A stretch of DNA of 37,860 nucleotides from Methanoregula sp. (GCA_003141335.1 PLLR01000024.1:1-37860), one strand, 5' to 3'; counted from the stretch's first letter, positions 15,517-24,836 are shown. Made by a program: numbers and translations. The notes: generated by a model from the sequence alone, not told the origin.

Positions 15517-16809
15517 ATGATGAAATTTTACCGATTGATAATCGTTTTTCTTGTGCTGTGGTTGTGTTGCAGCATGCCGGTCATGGGTGTGACCACGTAT
15601 CTGGGTGGAAGCCCCCATATGTCGGCAGCAATATCCGGTGTCAATGAGTTTACCCCGGGGCAGGACGCTACCATAAAAGTGATCGTGCAGAATAGTGGTG
15701 TTGACAGTCTGAAATTCGTATTGATTGGGAACATCGAAAGGGATGATCTTCCTACAACAGCAAAGATGGTTACGGTTGGACTTTCTGCCGGGAACGCTCC
15801 GGTAATTGTTAAAAACGATCCGCAGAGTGTCGGGGATATTAAAAGTCAGGGCATGGTTACGGTGTCAATCACAACCAAGATCCTCTCCAATGCCACTGAG
15901 GGGGAATACCAGATCCCTCTTACGATCGGGTACACCTACCTTGCATCATCTAACCAGGATGCAAGTGATAATCTTCAGTCTGATTACCAACAAAGGAACG
16001 AGACCTTCCCGATAACAATAAAAATCAAGCCGCAGGTAAAGATCGAAGTTCTTGAAGCCGTGCCGGAAAACCTGAATGTCGGGAGCGAGGGATACCTGAA
16101 CCTGAAGATAAAAAATGCCGGGTCAGAGGATGGTAGAAAGGCTACCGTGAAGATAATCCGCAACGGGGCAAGCCCGATAATTCCTACGGACAGCAGCGTT
16201 TTTATAGGGGATTTCCCTCACAACGAAACGGTTACCTGCAGATATAAGGTAGCGATCTCCAACGAGGCGGAAAAACAGACCTACCCGGTTGACGTTGTTG
16301 TCATGTATGAGAACCGGGACGGGGATATGGTTACTTCGGCTTCTGACACGCTGGGAATTCCCGTTGGCGGAAAAATCAGTTTCACTATCTCATCGGGAAC
16401 GGTGCAGGTTGTGCAGGGATCACAAAGCGTGATTCAGGTAGAATACCAGAACAGTGGCACTACCACAGCATACAATGCCCAGGCACGGCTTTCAGCAGTT
16501 GAACCGTTTAAAAGCACCGATGACACGGCATACCTTGGTGATCTGAAACCGGGCGAAACAGCAACCGCACGTTACCAGGTTAGTGCAGATGATGCAGCGG
16601 TGGTAAAGGATTATACCCTTGATACCGAGGTAAGGTACCGTGATGCACTGGACAACAGCCAGGTCTCCGACACATTTAACGTACCGGTCCAGGTTCAACC
16701 AAAACCGGCATCGAATGGATTCATGCAGGTTCTTCCGGCAATAGGGATTATCGCCCTGATTTGCATCGGCGCCGGGTATTATGTACTTATAATGCGAAAG
16801 AAGAAGTGA
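15517..16809 (+). CDS. Secreted, membrane-anchored surface protein with repeated CARDB/COG1361-type domains
   Basis: The 430-residue protein has a signal peptide of about 24 residues (LIIVFLVLWLCCSMPVMG). Three beta-rich repeats follow, each built around phrases such as FTPGQDATIKVIVQNSG, VGSEGYLNLKIKNAGSE and VQGSQSVIQVEYQNSGT. These match the COG1361 'S-layer domain' or CARDB type of archaeal envelope protein. A C-terminal hydrophobic helix at about 404-425 followed by RKKK anchors it in the membrane, with the bulk outside. It could be a surface adhesion or envelope-structure component, or the membrane-proximal part of a transporter. The downstream isomerase gene overlaps its stop (TGATG), so the two are probably translationally coupled. 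The divergent TrmB regulator may control the pair. Confidence 0.85.
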   Translation: MMKFYRLIIVFLVLWLCCSMPVMGVTTYLGGSPHMSAAISGVNEFTPGQDATIKVIVQNSGVDSLKFVLIGNIERDDLPTTAKMVTVGLSAGNAPVIVKNDPQSVGDIKSQGMVTVSITTKILSNATEGEYQIPLTIGYTYLASSNQDASDNLQSDYQQRNETFPITIKIKPQVKIEVLEAVPENLNVGSEGYLNLKIKNAGSEDGRKATVKIIRNGASPIIPTDSSVFIGDFPHNETVTCRYKVAISNEAEKQTYPVDVVVMYENRDGDMVTSASDTLGIPVGGKISFTISSGTVQVVQGSQSVIQVEYQNSGTTTAYNAQARLSAVEPFKSTDDTAYLGDLKPGETATARYQVSADDAAVVKDYTLDTEVRYRDALDNSQVSDTFNVPVQVQPKPASNGFMQVLPAIGIIALICIGAGYYVLIMRKKK

Positions 16810-17516
16810 TGCTGGGATGGGAAGGGGAACTTCCTCAACCTGCGGTTCGGACGATTGAGGAGATGCGTTCAGTCCTTGCCGACCCCTCGTGTGAGAGTAG
16901 CGGATCCCTCTATTATATGTACCGGGATCTGGTAAAGTCGGATGCGGACTGGATCTGGCTGTGCCACCACAACCTGCGGTATGATCTTACGGTCATCCCT
17001 TCCCAAACACTCTGTGGCGAGTGGGTGAAGACCAAGGGGCATTATCACCCGAAAAACCCGGCAGGGATCGGCTATCCGGAGATCTATGAAGTTATTGAAG
17101 GCGAGGCACACTACCTTCTCCAGTCACGGACACTTGATGATGTAGTGATGATCTCTGCGAGTGCCGGTGATTTGGTAATCATCCCGCCTGATTACGGGCA
17201 TATTGCTATCAACCCTTCCCGGGATACAACGCTGGTCATGGGAAATATTGTTTCTACGGCGTTCCAAAGCGAGTACGGTGAATATGAAAAATATCATGGT
17301 GCTGCGTATTATGAGATGAGTTCCGGCACAATGAGAAAAAATCCCTTTTATCCCGTTTTTACGCCCATACGATATCTCGGGGAAAGCTGTGGGTGGGGGA
17401 CACACCGGATCTGCCAAGCATCGCTTTACCATCTGATCGGCAACGAGGATGCACTCTCGTTCCTTAATTACCCGGAAAAACTTCTTACGGTTTTTTCTGT
17501 ACTGCTAAAAGGTTAG
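16809..17516 (+). CDS. pgiA: Cupin-type glucose-6-phosphate isomerase (archaeal PGI)
   Basis: The 235-residue protein interconverts glucose-6-phosphate and fructose-6-phosphate. The metal-binding cupin site is KGHYHPKN (H78 and H80), E91 in GYPEIYEVIEGEAHY and H131 in PPDYGHIAINP. These fit the Euryarchaeal cupin PGI family, which is unrelated to bacterial PGI. The spacing between the HxH pair and the glutamate is longer than in the Pyrococcus enzyme because of a PKNPAGIGY insertion. The ATG at 16809 shares its first base with the stop of the surface protein gene and is preferred over the upstream in-frame ATG at 16761, which would lie inside that gene. Its 3' end overlaps the convergent nadE by 32 bases. 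Confidence 0.93.
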   Translation: MLGWEGELPQPAVRTIEEMRSVLADPSCESSGSLYYMYRDLVKSDADWIWLCHHNLRYDLTVIPSQTLCGEWVKTKGHYHPKNPAGIGYPEIYEVIEGEAHYLLQSRTLDDVVMISASAGDLVIIPPDYGHIAINPSRDTTLVMGNIVSTAFQSEYGEYEKYHGAAYYEMSSGTMRKNPFYPVFTPIRYLGESCGWGTHRICQASLYHLIGNEDALSFLNYPEKLLTVFSVLLKG

Positions 17517-18249
17517 GTGCCAGCAGTCTTTTGTGCTCGCTTTTTCTCACGAGCCCAAGCACCTTCTCTTCCGTGGGTGTTGCAGCCTGCCAGCCCTGCT
17601 GCTCAAGTGCCCGGAGTGATGCATCGATTTTTTCATAGGAAAGACCGATCTCTTCTTCATCGCTCTGCCCCTCCCATAAACCGGCTGAAGGTGTCTTGTT
17701 TATGATCGACTCGGGAATTTTTAGTTCCTGAGCGATACGATATATCTCAGTTTTATACAGGTGTAACAGTGGCTGGATGTCCGCTGCATTATCACCTGAC
17801 TTTGTGCAGTAACCGAGCATATATTCGCTCCGGTTGGAGGTACCACACACAATTGTATGGTCCCGGTTGGCGTGATAATATAAAACAGCCATGCGGATCC
17901 GCGCCATCAGGTTGCCGATCAGGTAACGGGATTCTTTAAATTCCGGCATTGTTTTAAACCCTTCAAGCATGGGTTCTATGCTTACCACCCGGTGCTCCAT
18001 ACCCAACTGGTTACAGAGAGCTGCAGCATCTCTGATATCAGCCGGGTTGCTCAATTTTGAGGGAAGAGAGAGTCCAAGCACCTTATCCCCTCCAATTGCC
18101 CGGCAACAGAACGTCGCTGCAACTGCGGAGTCCACGCCCCCGCTCAGTCCAACGACAATTCCTTTACATCCACTTGTCCAGTAGGTGTATCGGATCATCT
18201 GCTCAACCTGACCCATCCAGCACCCGAGTTCTGTTGCCATGCACATCAA
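17485..18249 (-). CDS. nadE: NH3-dependent NAD+ synthetase
   Basis: The 254-residue enzyme makes NAD from nicotinic acid adenine dinucleotide using ATP and ammonia. The PP-loop SGGVDS is at 36-41. CGTSNRSEYMLGYCTKSGD and DIQPLLHLYKTEI are the substrate-binding segments conserved in NadE, and TPSAGLWEGQSDEEEIGLSY is also typical. There is no N-terminal glutaminase domain, so free ammonia is the expected nitrogen source, as usual for short archaeal forms. The start may be the first ATG (18249) or the in-frame ATG three codons later. It is the last gene of a three-gene minus-strand cluster, five bases after the potassium channel stop. Confidence 0.95.
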   Translation of the reverse strand: MMCMATELGCWMGQVEQMIRYTYWTSGCKGIVVGLSGGVDSAVAATFCCRAIGGDKVLGLSLPSKLSNPADIRDAAALCNQLGMEHRVVSIEPMLEGFKTMPEFKESRYLIGNLMARIRMAVLYYHANRDHTIVCGTSNRSEYMLGYCTKSGDNAADIQPLLHLYKTEIYRIAQELKIPESIINKTPSAGLWEGQSDEEEIGLSYEKIDASLRALEQQGWQAATPTEEKVLGLVRKSEHKRLLAPNLLAVQKKP

Positions 18250-18254
18250 ATCGT

Positions 18255-19961
18255 TTATAGTAGACGGATGAACTTTTTCAATTGTTCGGTATTCCCTACG
18301 GCTATAACAGCTTCCCCCTCCGTCAGAATCAGATCGTTATCAGGAGCAACAACGGAACGGTGCGGGCCTTCGATACCGACGATCCTCACTCCTGTTTTTC
18401 TGCCAAACCAGGAAACCGTATTAGGATACGTCTTCGTAACGCGTTTCATAACAACCATGTCGCCGTTGGGAAGGTCAAGGAGGATAGTCACGGTATCAGC
18501 AAGGATGATCCTTGCAATAGCCTGTCCCCCGATTGTGGGGAGCAGTGCGACATAATCTGCACCTGCACGGTAGAGTTTGCCCACCGATGCCGGGTCATTG
18601 GCGCGTGCAAGAATGCGGATACTTGGGTTGAGGTTACGTACCATAAGCGTAGTGAAAATATTCACATCGTCATTGTTCAGTGCGACAAAACAGAACTGTG
18701 CTTCTTCAATATGCGCCCGTTTGAGTATTTGCTCATCTTCGGCATTGCCGATAATCTGGTTGACATCCTGCTGTTTTGAGTCAACAACGATGCAGGAGAT
18801 GCCGGATGACTGGAGTTCCTGGTACACCGCTAAACCTACATCGCCAAACCCTGCAATAACTGCAAGCGCCTTCCTGTGTCCGTCCGCACCAAACTCATCG
18901 TGGATTGCTGAAACAATTGCATCCGCCGTTCCAAAGAGGAAGAGCGAAGTGGTGTGGTCAATAATATCATCATCCTGTGGACGGGAAATGAAATTACCCC
19001 TTTTCCAGAGAAATAGTACCATGATACCATAACGCTCGAAAAGCTGAAGTTCCTTAAGTGTTTTACCTTCGGCATTGCATCCCGGGATCACGGGAATATT
19101 GATCAGCCGGAGTTCATTGACTGACTGGTGCTGGGGATTGACACTAATCCGGTCAAGCCCGGGAATCTCTGGAAGGGTATCCCCGCTCATATTGAGTACA
19201 GCATGGCGTGCAAGAATTCTCCCGGTCGTATGTTTTGGCGAGAGCACGTACTCTGCACCCGCGTATCGTAAGTAACGGTCAAAGGATAGTTTGTCGACTA
19301 TGGAGATGATCTTGCCCTGTGCCAGTTCACGAATACTCAGGACGATATTTGCGGTCAGTCGTTCATCTTTACAGATGACAATATAGCTTGCTTTTGCAAG
19401 GTGCGCCCCCGACCAGGTGTTCGGATCCGTATAATCCCCCCAGATGACGTACGCCCGTTTGCGGTAATTCGTGGCGATTTCGAGTGCCACTGCCTTATCC
19501 TGCTCGATTATTACGATATCATGGTCGGAAATAGTCAGGCTGTCAATAACAGATCGGGTGAGCTCATTATATCCCATAACGACGGTATGCCCATACAGAT
19601 GGTGCGGGGTTCTTCGTGGAGGTGCGGGAGCAAGCAGGGTGGTGAGGAACGGGGCAAGGAGCAGCGGGATAACAACGAAGATCATGATAACGCCGGACAG
19701 CATGATCTGGATTGCCAGCAATCGTGTGAGATCGTCTGAGAATGGCAGTAACCATCCATACCCGACAGTTGTCATGGATTCGACAACAAACAGTAGTGAC
19801 TCAGTCCATGAGAGGGGTTTGTGCTCCAGCACGGGATAGTAGGAATGAAATATGTACGTATAGACCCCGATCAGTAACGCAAACGCGAAGAAATAAATTG
19901 AGATTTGTATGCTGGGAGAATTCCGGATTGCCCGCCACGCCCGTCCACGTTTATGTGCCAC
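18255..19961 (-). CDS. Potassium channel with two RCK/TrkA domains (GsuK/MthK-like)
   Basis: The 568-residue protein has a short cytoplasmic start, a first membrane helix at about 20-40, the pore with the potassium filter TVGYG at 65-69, and a second helix at about 78-105. Two tandem RCK units follow, each a TrkA-N Rossmann domain plus a TrkA-C-like part: about 124-350 and 366-568. The first has a degenerate nucleotide loop (MGYNEL); the second has the canonical GFGDVG at 371-376, which suggests that NAD or another nucleotide is sensed there. This two-RCK layout is that of GsuK-type channels. The start overlaps the end of the upstream ncsA gene by 11 bases, and nadE follows after five bases, so all three are likely one transcript. 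A link between NAD synthesis and a nucleotide-sensing channel is possible but unproven. Confidence 0.93.
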   Translation of the reverse strand: MAHKRGRAWRAIRNSPSIQISIYFFAFALLIGVYTYIFHSYYPVLEHKPLSWTESLLFVVESMTTVGYGWLLPFSDDLTRLLAIQIMLSGVIMIFVVIPLLLAPFLTTLLAPAPPRRTPHHLYGHTVVMGYNELTRSVIDSLTISDHDIVIIEQDKAVALEIATNYRKRAYVIWGDYTDPNTWSGAHLAKASYIVICKDERLTANIVLSIRELAQGKIISIVDKLSFDRYLRYAGAEYVLSPKHTTGRILARHAVLNMSGDTLPEIPGLDRISVNPQHQSVNELRLINIPVIPGCNAEGKTLKELQLFERYGIMVLFLWKRGNFISRPQDDDIIDHTTSLFLFGTADAIVSAIHDEFGADGHRKALAVIAGFGDVGLAVYQELQSSGISCIVVDSKQQDVNQIIGNAEDEQILKRAHIEEAQFCFVALNNDDVNIFTTLMVRNLNPSIRILARANDPASVGKLYRAGADYVALLPTIGGQAIARIILADTVTILLDLPNGDMVVMKRVTKTYPNTVSWFGRKTGVRIVGIEGPHRSVVAPDNDLILTEGEAVIAVGNTEQLKKFIRLL

Positions 19962-20847
19962 CGGCCGTCACCTCGCCAATTATCCGGCAGCCCGGGCATT
20001 CCCCGTCTGTGGGTTCCCCGCATTGCTCACAGGAAGGAATCAAATCCGCGATGGAACCACATACCCCGGTCAGATTTTTTCTCAGGTTGGTGAGTGCATA
20101 TTTTGTTGCCGGGTGACGGGTGGTGTAATCGTTAAGTATCGTCTGCACATCCCCCTGGAATGGATCGTTTTTGTAAGGACAGCATGACTGGTTACACCCT
20201 TTGAGGTGAAGATCTGCATAGAGTGCCACTTCTTTTTGAGGAATAGAGATAAACGGGCGGATCCGGGGAATTTTTCTCCTGCCGGTTCGTTCAAAACCAA
20301 CAAGCCGCTCAGTAGTTCCCTGAAGTATATTCTTCAGTACCGATACTGCCCCATCATCCAGTGTATGGCCAAGGGCCAGTCTCGTTACCCCGTGTTCCCC
20401 GGTTATCCTGTTCAGCAGGGAATTTTTGATCACGCGACAATACGTGCAGGAAAGACCAGTACCTTTTTGGTGTGCGAATTCATCTGCGGTAATCCCAAAG
20501 CCCTCCAAAAAAGACACGGGGATACATTCTATATCAAGCGCATGGGCGATCCGCATCGCACATCCCGGGTCACGATACCCGGCGATTCCCTCATCGATGG
20601 TGATGGCAGAGATACGGATGTCGCGGCGGTTCGAGGTAAGTTTTTTAAAAAAATACAGGAGTGCACTGCTGTTTTTTCCTCCTGAGAGAGCGACAGCGAT
20701 ATGATCACCGGGGATCATCCAGCGGTGCCTGCGGATTTCATATTTTGCTTTTGCTTCAACATCAGCTTCAACGTGTTGTTTGCAGAGGTGTTGCCCGGAG
20801 TACTCCTGAAAAAGTATTGCCTCCCTCCTGCACTTGTTGCACTGCAT
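19951..20847 (-). CDS. ncsA: tRNA 2-thiolation protein of the NcsA/TtuA (CTU1) family
   Basis: From the ATG at 20847 the protein has 298 residues and starts with a zinc motif (CNKC). The PP-loop SGGKNSS (55-61) adenylates the target uridine. C134 and C137 in SCTYC and the cysteines C218, C222 and C223 in GCNQSCCP match the sulfur-transfer or iron-sulfur sites of this family. A C-terminal zinc finger reads CEQCGEPTDGECPGC. It would thiolate U34 of tRNAs together with a ubiquitin-like sulfur carrier, which is not in this window. An upstream in-frame ATG at 20943 would add 32 unlike residues. The zinc motif at the very start and a TATA-like TTTTATC about 26 bases upstream support 20847. Confidence 0.9.
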   Translation of the reverse strand: MQCNKCRREAILFQEYSGQHLCKQHVEADVEAKAKYEIRRHRWMIPGDHIAVALSGGKNSSALLYFFKKLTSNRRDIRISAITIDEGIAGYRDPGCAMRIAHALDIECIPVSFLEGFGITADEFAHQKGTGLSCTYCRVIKNSLLNRITGEHGVTRLALGHTLDDGAVSVLKNILQGTTERLVGFERTGRRKIPRIRPFISIPQKEVALYADLHLKGCNQSCCPYKNDPFQGDVQTILNDYTTRHPATKYALTNLRKNLTGVCGSIADLIPSCEQCGEPTDGECPGCRIIGEVTAGGT

Positions 20848-20926
20848 TTGCCAAATCCATTCTAATCTGGACGATAAAAGATGTTTAAGGTTGTGTTGAG
20901 TGGTCAGGTGTGTCAGGTAAGATGCG

Positions 20927-20934
20927 ATTTTATA
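20927..20934 (+). promoter_or_regulatory. TATA box of the rio2 cluster
   Basis: TTTTATAG ends 27 bases before the ATG at 20962. This spacing would place the transcript start at or beside the start codon, so the message is probably leaderless. The divergent ncsA gene has its own TATA-like sequence near 20873-20881 in the same gap. Confidence 0.5.
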
Positions 20935-20961
20935 GTCCGGCACATAACCACTCTAACGATT

Positions 20962-21819
20962 ATGGTTATCGCCGCGGAACGCATCCGCACGCTGAATAAA
21001 TATGAAAAATCCATCCTCAACTCGCTCGAACGTGGGATGAAACGCTACGAGTGGGTGCCGCTGGAACAGATCAAAACAGCCACAAAGCTCTCGGAATCCG
21101 AAGTCAACTACCGTCTCGCCCGCCTGATCGAATGGGGTATGGTGCGGTTCAATCCTGTGCCCTACGATGGGTATGCCCTTGTTTTTGGCGGTTACGACAC
21201 GCTGGCGCTCTCAACCCTCACCCGGAACGGGACGATATCCGCACTCGGCTCACGTATTGGCGAGGGAAAGGAGTCCGTTGTATATGAAGCCCTCGGGCTT
21301 GGTCCGGTAGCTATCAAGTTTCACCGGGTTGGGCAACGGTCATTCTCATCAGCCCGCCTCAACCGGGATTACATGCCGGAGGGAGGGCACTGCCCCTGGC
21401 TGATCGCGTCCCGGTTATCAGCAGAGCGGGAATACCAGGCCCTCACTGCCCTGCATCCGAAAGTCAGCGTCCCGCTACCCATCGGACAGAACCGTCATAC
21501 CGTTGTGATGGCATTGATAAATGGTCCGAATCTCAATCATTGCCGGCTTGAAGAGCCAGAAGAAGTACTTGATGAGATACTCACCTATGCCGGCATTACC
21601 TATCGTGAGGGAATTATCCATGCTGATCTCTCGGAATATAATATCCTTATGGAGGAGGGCAGGTGTGTTATCATTGACTGGCCACAGTGGGTAGCAACCA
21701 GTCACTTAAATGCACAGTCTATCCTGGAGCGTGACATCGATAATATCCTCACATTTTTTAAACGAAAATACAATGTGGTGTATGATCGCGGGGATGCGAT
21801 GCGATGCGTGATCGATTAA
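20962..21819 (+). CDS. rio2: RIO2 family serine kinase/ATPase
   Basis: The 285-residue protein has the RIO2 layout: an N-terminal winged helix (about 10-75, with YEWVPLEQIKTATKLSESEV) and a RIO kinase fold. Visible parts are the nucleotide loop GEGKES (101-105 region), the lysine in VAIKFH (K119), the catalytic HADLSEYNIL (D222, N227) and the metal-binding IIDWPQW (D239). RIO2 acts in late maturation of the small ribosomal subunit. The frame is open for 27 codons upstream of 20962, but those residues do not belong to the family and the TATA spacing favours 20962. It is the first gene of a tight plus-strand cluster; its end overlaps the DUF460 gene by 16 bases. Confidence 0.95.
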   Translation: MVIAAERIRTLNKYEKSILNSLERGMKRYEWVPLEQIKTATKLSESEVNYRLARLIEWGMVRFNPVPYDGYALVFGGYDTLALSTLTRNGTISALGSRIGEGKESVVYEALGLGPVAIKFHRVGQRSFSSARLNRDYMPEGGHCPWLIASRLSAEREYQALTALHPKVSVPLPIGQNRHTVVMALINGPNLNHCRLEEPEEVLDEILTYAGITYREGIIHADLSEYNILMEEGRCVIIDWPQWVATSHLNAQSILERDIDNILTFFKRKYNVVYDRGDAMRCVID

Positions 21820-23768
21820 GGGTCTTTGGTATCGACATCATTAAAGGATCCGTGAGGTCACGATCCCGCCGTCCGATGTATGCCCTTGTCCGGATGGAGG
21901 GACAGATCATTGAGAGCCAGTCGGAGGTCTCGATGTTCCGGCTCTTTCGGATGCTCAATGAAGAACAACCGGATATCCTTGCAGTTGACAGTCTCCAGGA
22001 GATTGCCGCTGACCAGCATGATCTCTTTTTCTTTTTACAGGAGTTACCCCCCCAGACACGGCTCGTCCAGGTGACGGGTGGGGAACGCAAGGAGACGCTC
22101 GGTAAGGTTGCTGCCCGGTATAACATCAGTTTCAACCGGTTTGATCCGTTTGCCGAAGCCCGCACAGCAGCGCAGGTCGCCTCCCTTGGGGCAGGAGCAG
22201 AGATCATCGCGTTTGAGAATGAGAGCGAGATTGTTGCAAGCCGGCACCGGTCCTTAGGAAAAGGTGGGTGGAGCCAGAACCGCTACGTGCGAAAAATTCA
22301 CGGGGCGGTGCAGTTGAAAGGGCGGGAGATTGAGATGGCTCTTGTTTCAGCCGGGATAAGGTATGAAAAGAAGGAGACCCGGGCGTTTGGTGGGTGCAGC
22401 AGGGTGGCGTTCCGGGTCTTTGCGAAAAGGGACCAGGTCCCGGTCTCAACCCATCGTGGTGCCGATGTCCAGGTGCGGATTAGTGGCAAACGCCTTGAGC
22501 GGATCCGGTTCCGTCCGCTCTCCGGAAAACCCCGGTACCTGATTGTCGGTATCGATCCCGGTACAACAACCGCAGTAGCGGCGCTCGATCTCGATGGCAA
22601 CCTGCTGCATCTTGCCAGCTCCCGCCAGATGAACATGGGAGACGTGGTTGAATCACTCTGTCGCGTGGGAAAACCCCTCATTATCGCATCCGATGTGCAG
22701 GAAATGCCCTATTCTGTGGAGAAGGTCCGGCGGGCGTTTTCTGCTGTTGCGTATACCCCAAAACAGGATGTGAGCGTTGAGACAAAGGTCGATCTGACGG
22801 CATCGTTTACGTATGGAAACGATCATGAACGGGATGCACTTTCTGCAGCGCTCGATGCCTATCGCAAGTACCGTCATAAGTTCCAGAACTTACTGAAGCG
22901 GGTTCCTCCGGGTCATGACCTTGACGAAGTCCGGGCACGGGTTATCAGGGGTCAGTCTCTTGATCAGGTGATCGGTGACATGAATTCCGTAACCACGGCG
23001 CCGGTGATCGATGCACCCCCGGTCCCGGTAGAAGTGAAGCATGATGAGAAGGCTAGAGTGCTTGACGGGATGGTGAAGCGCCTGCGTACGTTTGTTGCTG
23101 AGCTGCAGGAAGAAGTTAAGGAAAAGGACTTTGAAATTCAGAGGCTCCAGGCACGCGTCCGGAAGATCCACACATCACAGGATGCACAACTTGCAAAGGA
23201 TACCGAAGTGATGAAAAAAGATGTGATTATCCAGAGCTTAAAAAAACGGTTGCGCAAGGAGGAACGGCACAACCGGATTCTTTTAAAGCGCCTCGTACGC
23301 ATCAAACAATTTGCCGAGCTTTCGATGGATGGAGAGGTGCTGCCGGTCAAGGTTATGGATGCACTGACAAAAGAAGGGCTTCGCCGGCTCACTGAGGATG
23401 TCGGGATAGAAGAAGAAGACATTATCTTTGTGACCCGGCTTGATGGCTGGGGAAGAAGTGTGGTTAAGGATCTCGCGGGAATTCGGGTAAAAGCGGTTGT
23501 TACTGGTGCCGCGATGCTTGCAGAAAGTGACCCCCAAATGCTTCCGGTATTCCGGGAATTGGAAGTCCCCCTTCTTTCTGATAAGGACGCCGGTGTCCAG
23601 GTACGGGGAAAGCGAGGGCTTTCCGGGAAGGAAACCCTAAAGAATGCACTTGCACGCTGGCAGGAAGAGCAGGCTCAGCATGAACGGGAAAAGAAATCTG
23701 AAATGATCGAGCACATCTTCAAAGAGTATAAGAGCGAACGGGGTAAGGAGGTGCGCAAGAGTGGATGA
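21804..23768 (+). CDS. Archaeal DUF460/COG2433 protein with RNase H-like (RuvC/YqgF) fold
   Basis: The 654-residue protein starts with a conserved archaeal DUF460 region and has an RNase H-like core beginning IVGIDPGTTTAVAALD (about 247-262), with later acidic positions (DVQEMPYSVEKV and NDHERDALSAALDAY) that could complete a metal site. A long charged coiled coil occupies about 410-510 (for example VAELQEEVKEKDFEIQRLQ). A C-terminal globular part follows (VDGWGRS-like segment near 550). This matches COG2433, predicted nucleases of the RuvC/YqgF type in archaea. The exact activity is unknown. It overlaps rio2 at its start and thiL at its end, so the three genes are probably one transcript. 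The coiled coil suggests that it oligomerises or bridges partners. Confidence 0.88.
   Translation: MRDRLRVFGIDIIKGSVRSRSRRPMYALVRMEGQIIESQSEVSMFRLFRMLNEEQPDILAVDSLQEIAADQHDLFFFLQELPPQTRLVQVTGGERKETLGKVAARYNISFNRFDPFAEARTAAQVASLGAGAEIIAFENESEIVASRHRSLGKGGWSQNRYVRKIHGAVQLKGREIEMALVSAGIRYEKKETRAFGGCSRVAFRVFAKRDQVPVSTHRGADVQVRISGKRLERIRFRPLSGKPRYLIVGIDPGTTTAVAALDLDGNLLHLASSRQMNMGDVVESLCRVGKPLIIASDVQEMPYSVEKVRRAFSAVAYTPKQDVSVETKVDLTASFTYGNDHERDALSAALDAYRKYRHKFQNLLKRVPPGHDLDEVRARVIRGQSLDQVIGDMNSVTTAPVIDAPPVPVEVKHDEKARVLDGMVKRLRTFVAELQEEVKEKDFEIQRLQARVRKIHTSQDAQLAKDTEVMKKDVIIQSLKKRLRKEERHNRILLKRLVRIKQFAELSMDGEVLPVKVMDALTKEGLRRLTEDVGIEEEDIIFVTRLDGWGRSVVKDLAGIRVKAVVTGAAMLAESDPQMLPVFRELEVPLLSDKDAGVQVRGKRGLSGKETLKNALARWQEEQAQHEREKKSEMIEHIFKEYKSERGKEVRKSG
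23747..23753 (+). promoter_or_regulatory. Ribosome binding site of thiL
   Basis: GGAGGTG is a full Shine-Dalgarno sequence seven bases before the GTG at 23761. It decides in favour of this non-ATG start inside the end of the DUF460 gene. Confidence 0.7.
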
Positions 23769-24624
23769 CCGCGAACTCTTAACTGTCGTGATGGGAATTG
23801 TCGGGAAAGAGAAATGCCTTGATGATTGTGCCGAAGTACCCTGTGGTGATCAGATTATGGTGGTGACAACGGACATGCTCCACCGTACTACTGACTTTGT
23901 AGAGGGTATGAGCGACTGGCAGATAGGCTGGATGAGTGCAGCGGTTACGCTCTCCGATATTGCGAGCATGGGTGCAGAGCCAAAATATCTCCTCATTGCT
24001 GTCGGTCTCGATACATGGCAGAATCTGGCTGGTGTCATGCAGGGTGCACAGGATTGTTGCACAAAGTTCGGTGCTGCAATCATTGGCGGTGACATAGACC
24101 GTCATGGGGAGCTCACCGTGGTGACAACCGGACTCGGTCTTGTCGATAAACACCATCTTGTGCGTCGTACCGGCGCACAACCGGGTGACCTTGTCTGTAT
24201 CACCGGGATACCCGGTCAGGCGCAGGCACGCCTTGACGGGTATGTCCAGTACGAGAAGGCACTCTTTGAACCACAACCGCGGGTGAAGGAAGGGCAGCAT
24301 CTTGGCAGGGTAGGAGCTAGTGCGATGATGGATGACAGTGACGGTATCGCCCTCTCGCTGTATGATCTGGTTAGTGTGAACGAATGTGGATTTTCTCTCG
24401 ATTCAACAAAACTACCAGTCCCTGCGGGGATTCCTGCAAACCAGGCCCGTGAACTTGCGCTCTATGGCGGGGGGGACTACGAACTGATCTTCACCCTGCC
24501 TCCACAACGACACCCGATCGATGGGATTTCCTATACGGTTATTGGCAGCACAATTTCAGAAAAAGTTGTCGTAATTGATGGCCGCCCTGTAGAGAAAAGA
24601 GGGTACCAGCACCTCTGGGAATAA
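23761..24624 (+). CDS. thiL: Thiamine-monophosphate kinase
   Basis: The 287-residue enzyme phosphorylates thiamine monophosphate to thiamine diphosphate with ATP. Family segments are DDCAEVP near the start (metal and ATP), VVTTDMLHRTTDF, AAVTLSDIASMGAEPKYLLI, GGDIDRHGELTVVTTGLG, MMDDSDGIALSLYDL and GGGDYELIFTL. They are in the usual order and the length is typical. Translation starts at a GTG with a strong ribosome binding site, eight bases inside the end of the DUF460 gene. A T-rich stretch follows the stop and could end the rio2 - DUF460 - thiL transcript. Confidence 0.93.
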   Translation: MDDRELLTVVMGIVGKEKCLDDCAEVPCGDQIMVVTTDMLHRTTDFVEGMSDWQIGWMSAAVTLSDIASMGAEPKYLLIAVGLDTWQNLAGVMQGAQDCCTKFGAAIIGGDIDRHGELTVVTTGLGLVDKHHLVRRTGAQPGDLVCITGIPGQAQARLDGYVQYEKALFEPQPRVKEGQHLGRVGASAMMDDSDGIALSLYDLVSVNECGFSLDSTKLPVPAGIPANQARELALYGGGDYELIFTLPPQRHPIDGISYTVIGSTISEKVVVIDGRPVEKRGYQHLWE

Positions 24625-24836
24625 TCTCATTTTTTGCACGGGTACATCTCTGTGATTAATTTTGTAGCATACTTCTTTGCCAAGTGACCTTTTTTCCATG
24701 CTTCATGGTCTGGTTGGAAATAAATATGGTGAAAATATGTGAAGAAGACCAAAAAGTAATGAAACCGAAGGTCTTTGGCTATAAATACGATTGATGAGAG
24801 ATATTCCAGTATAATAAAACCTCTTAGGCCTGTCGT

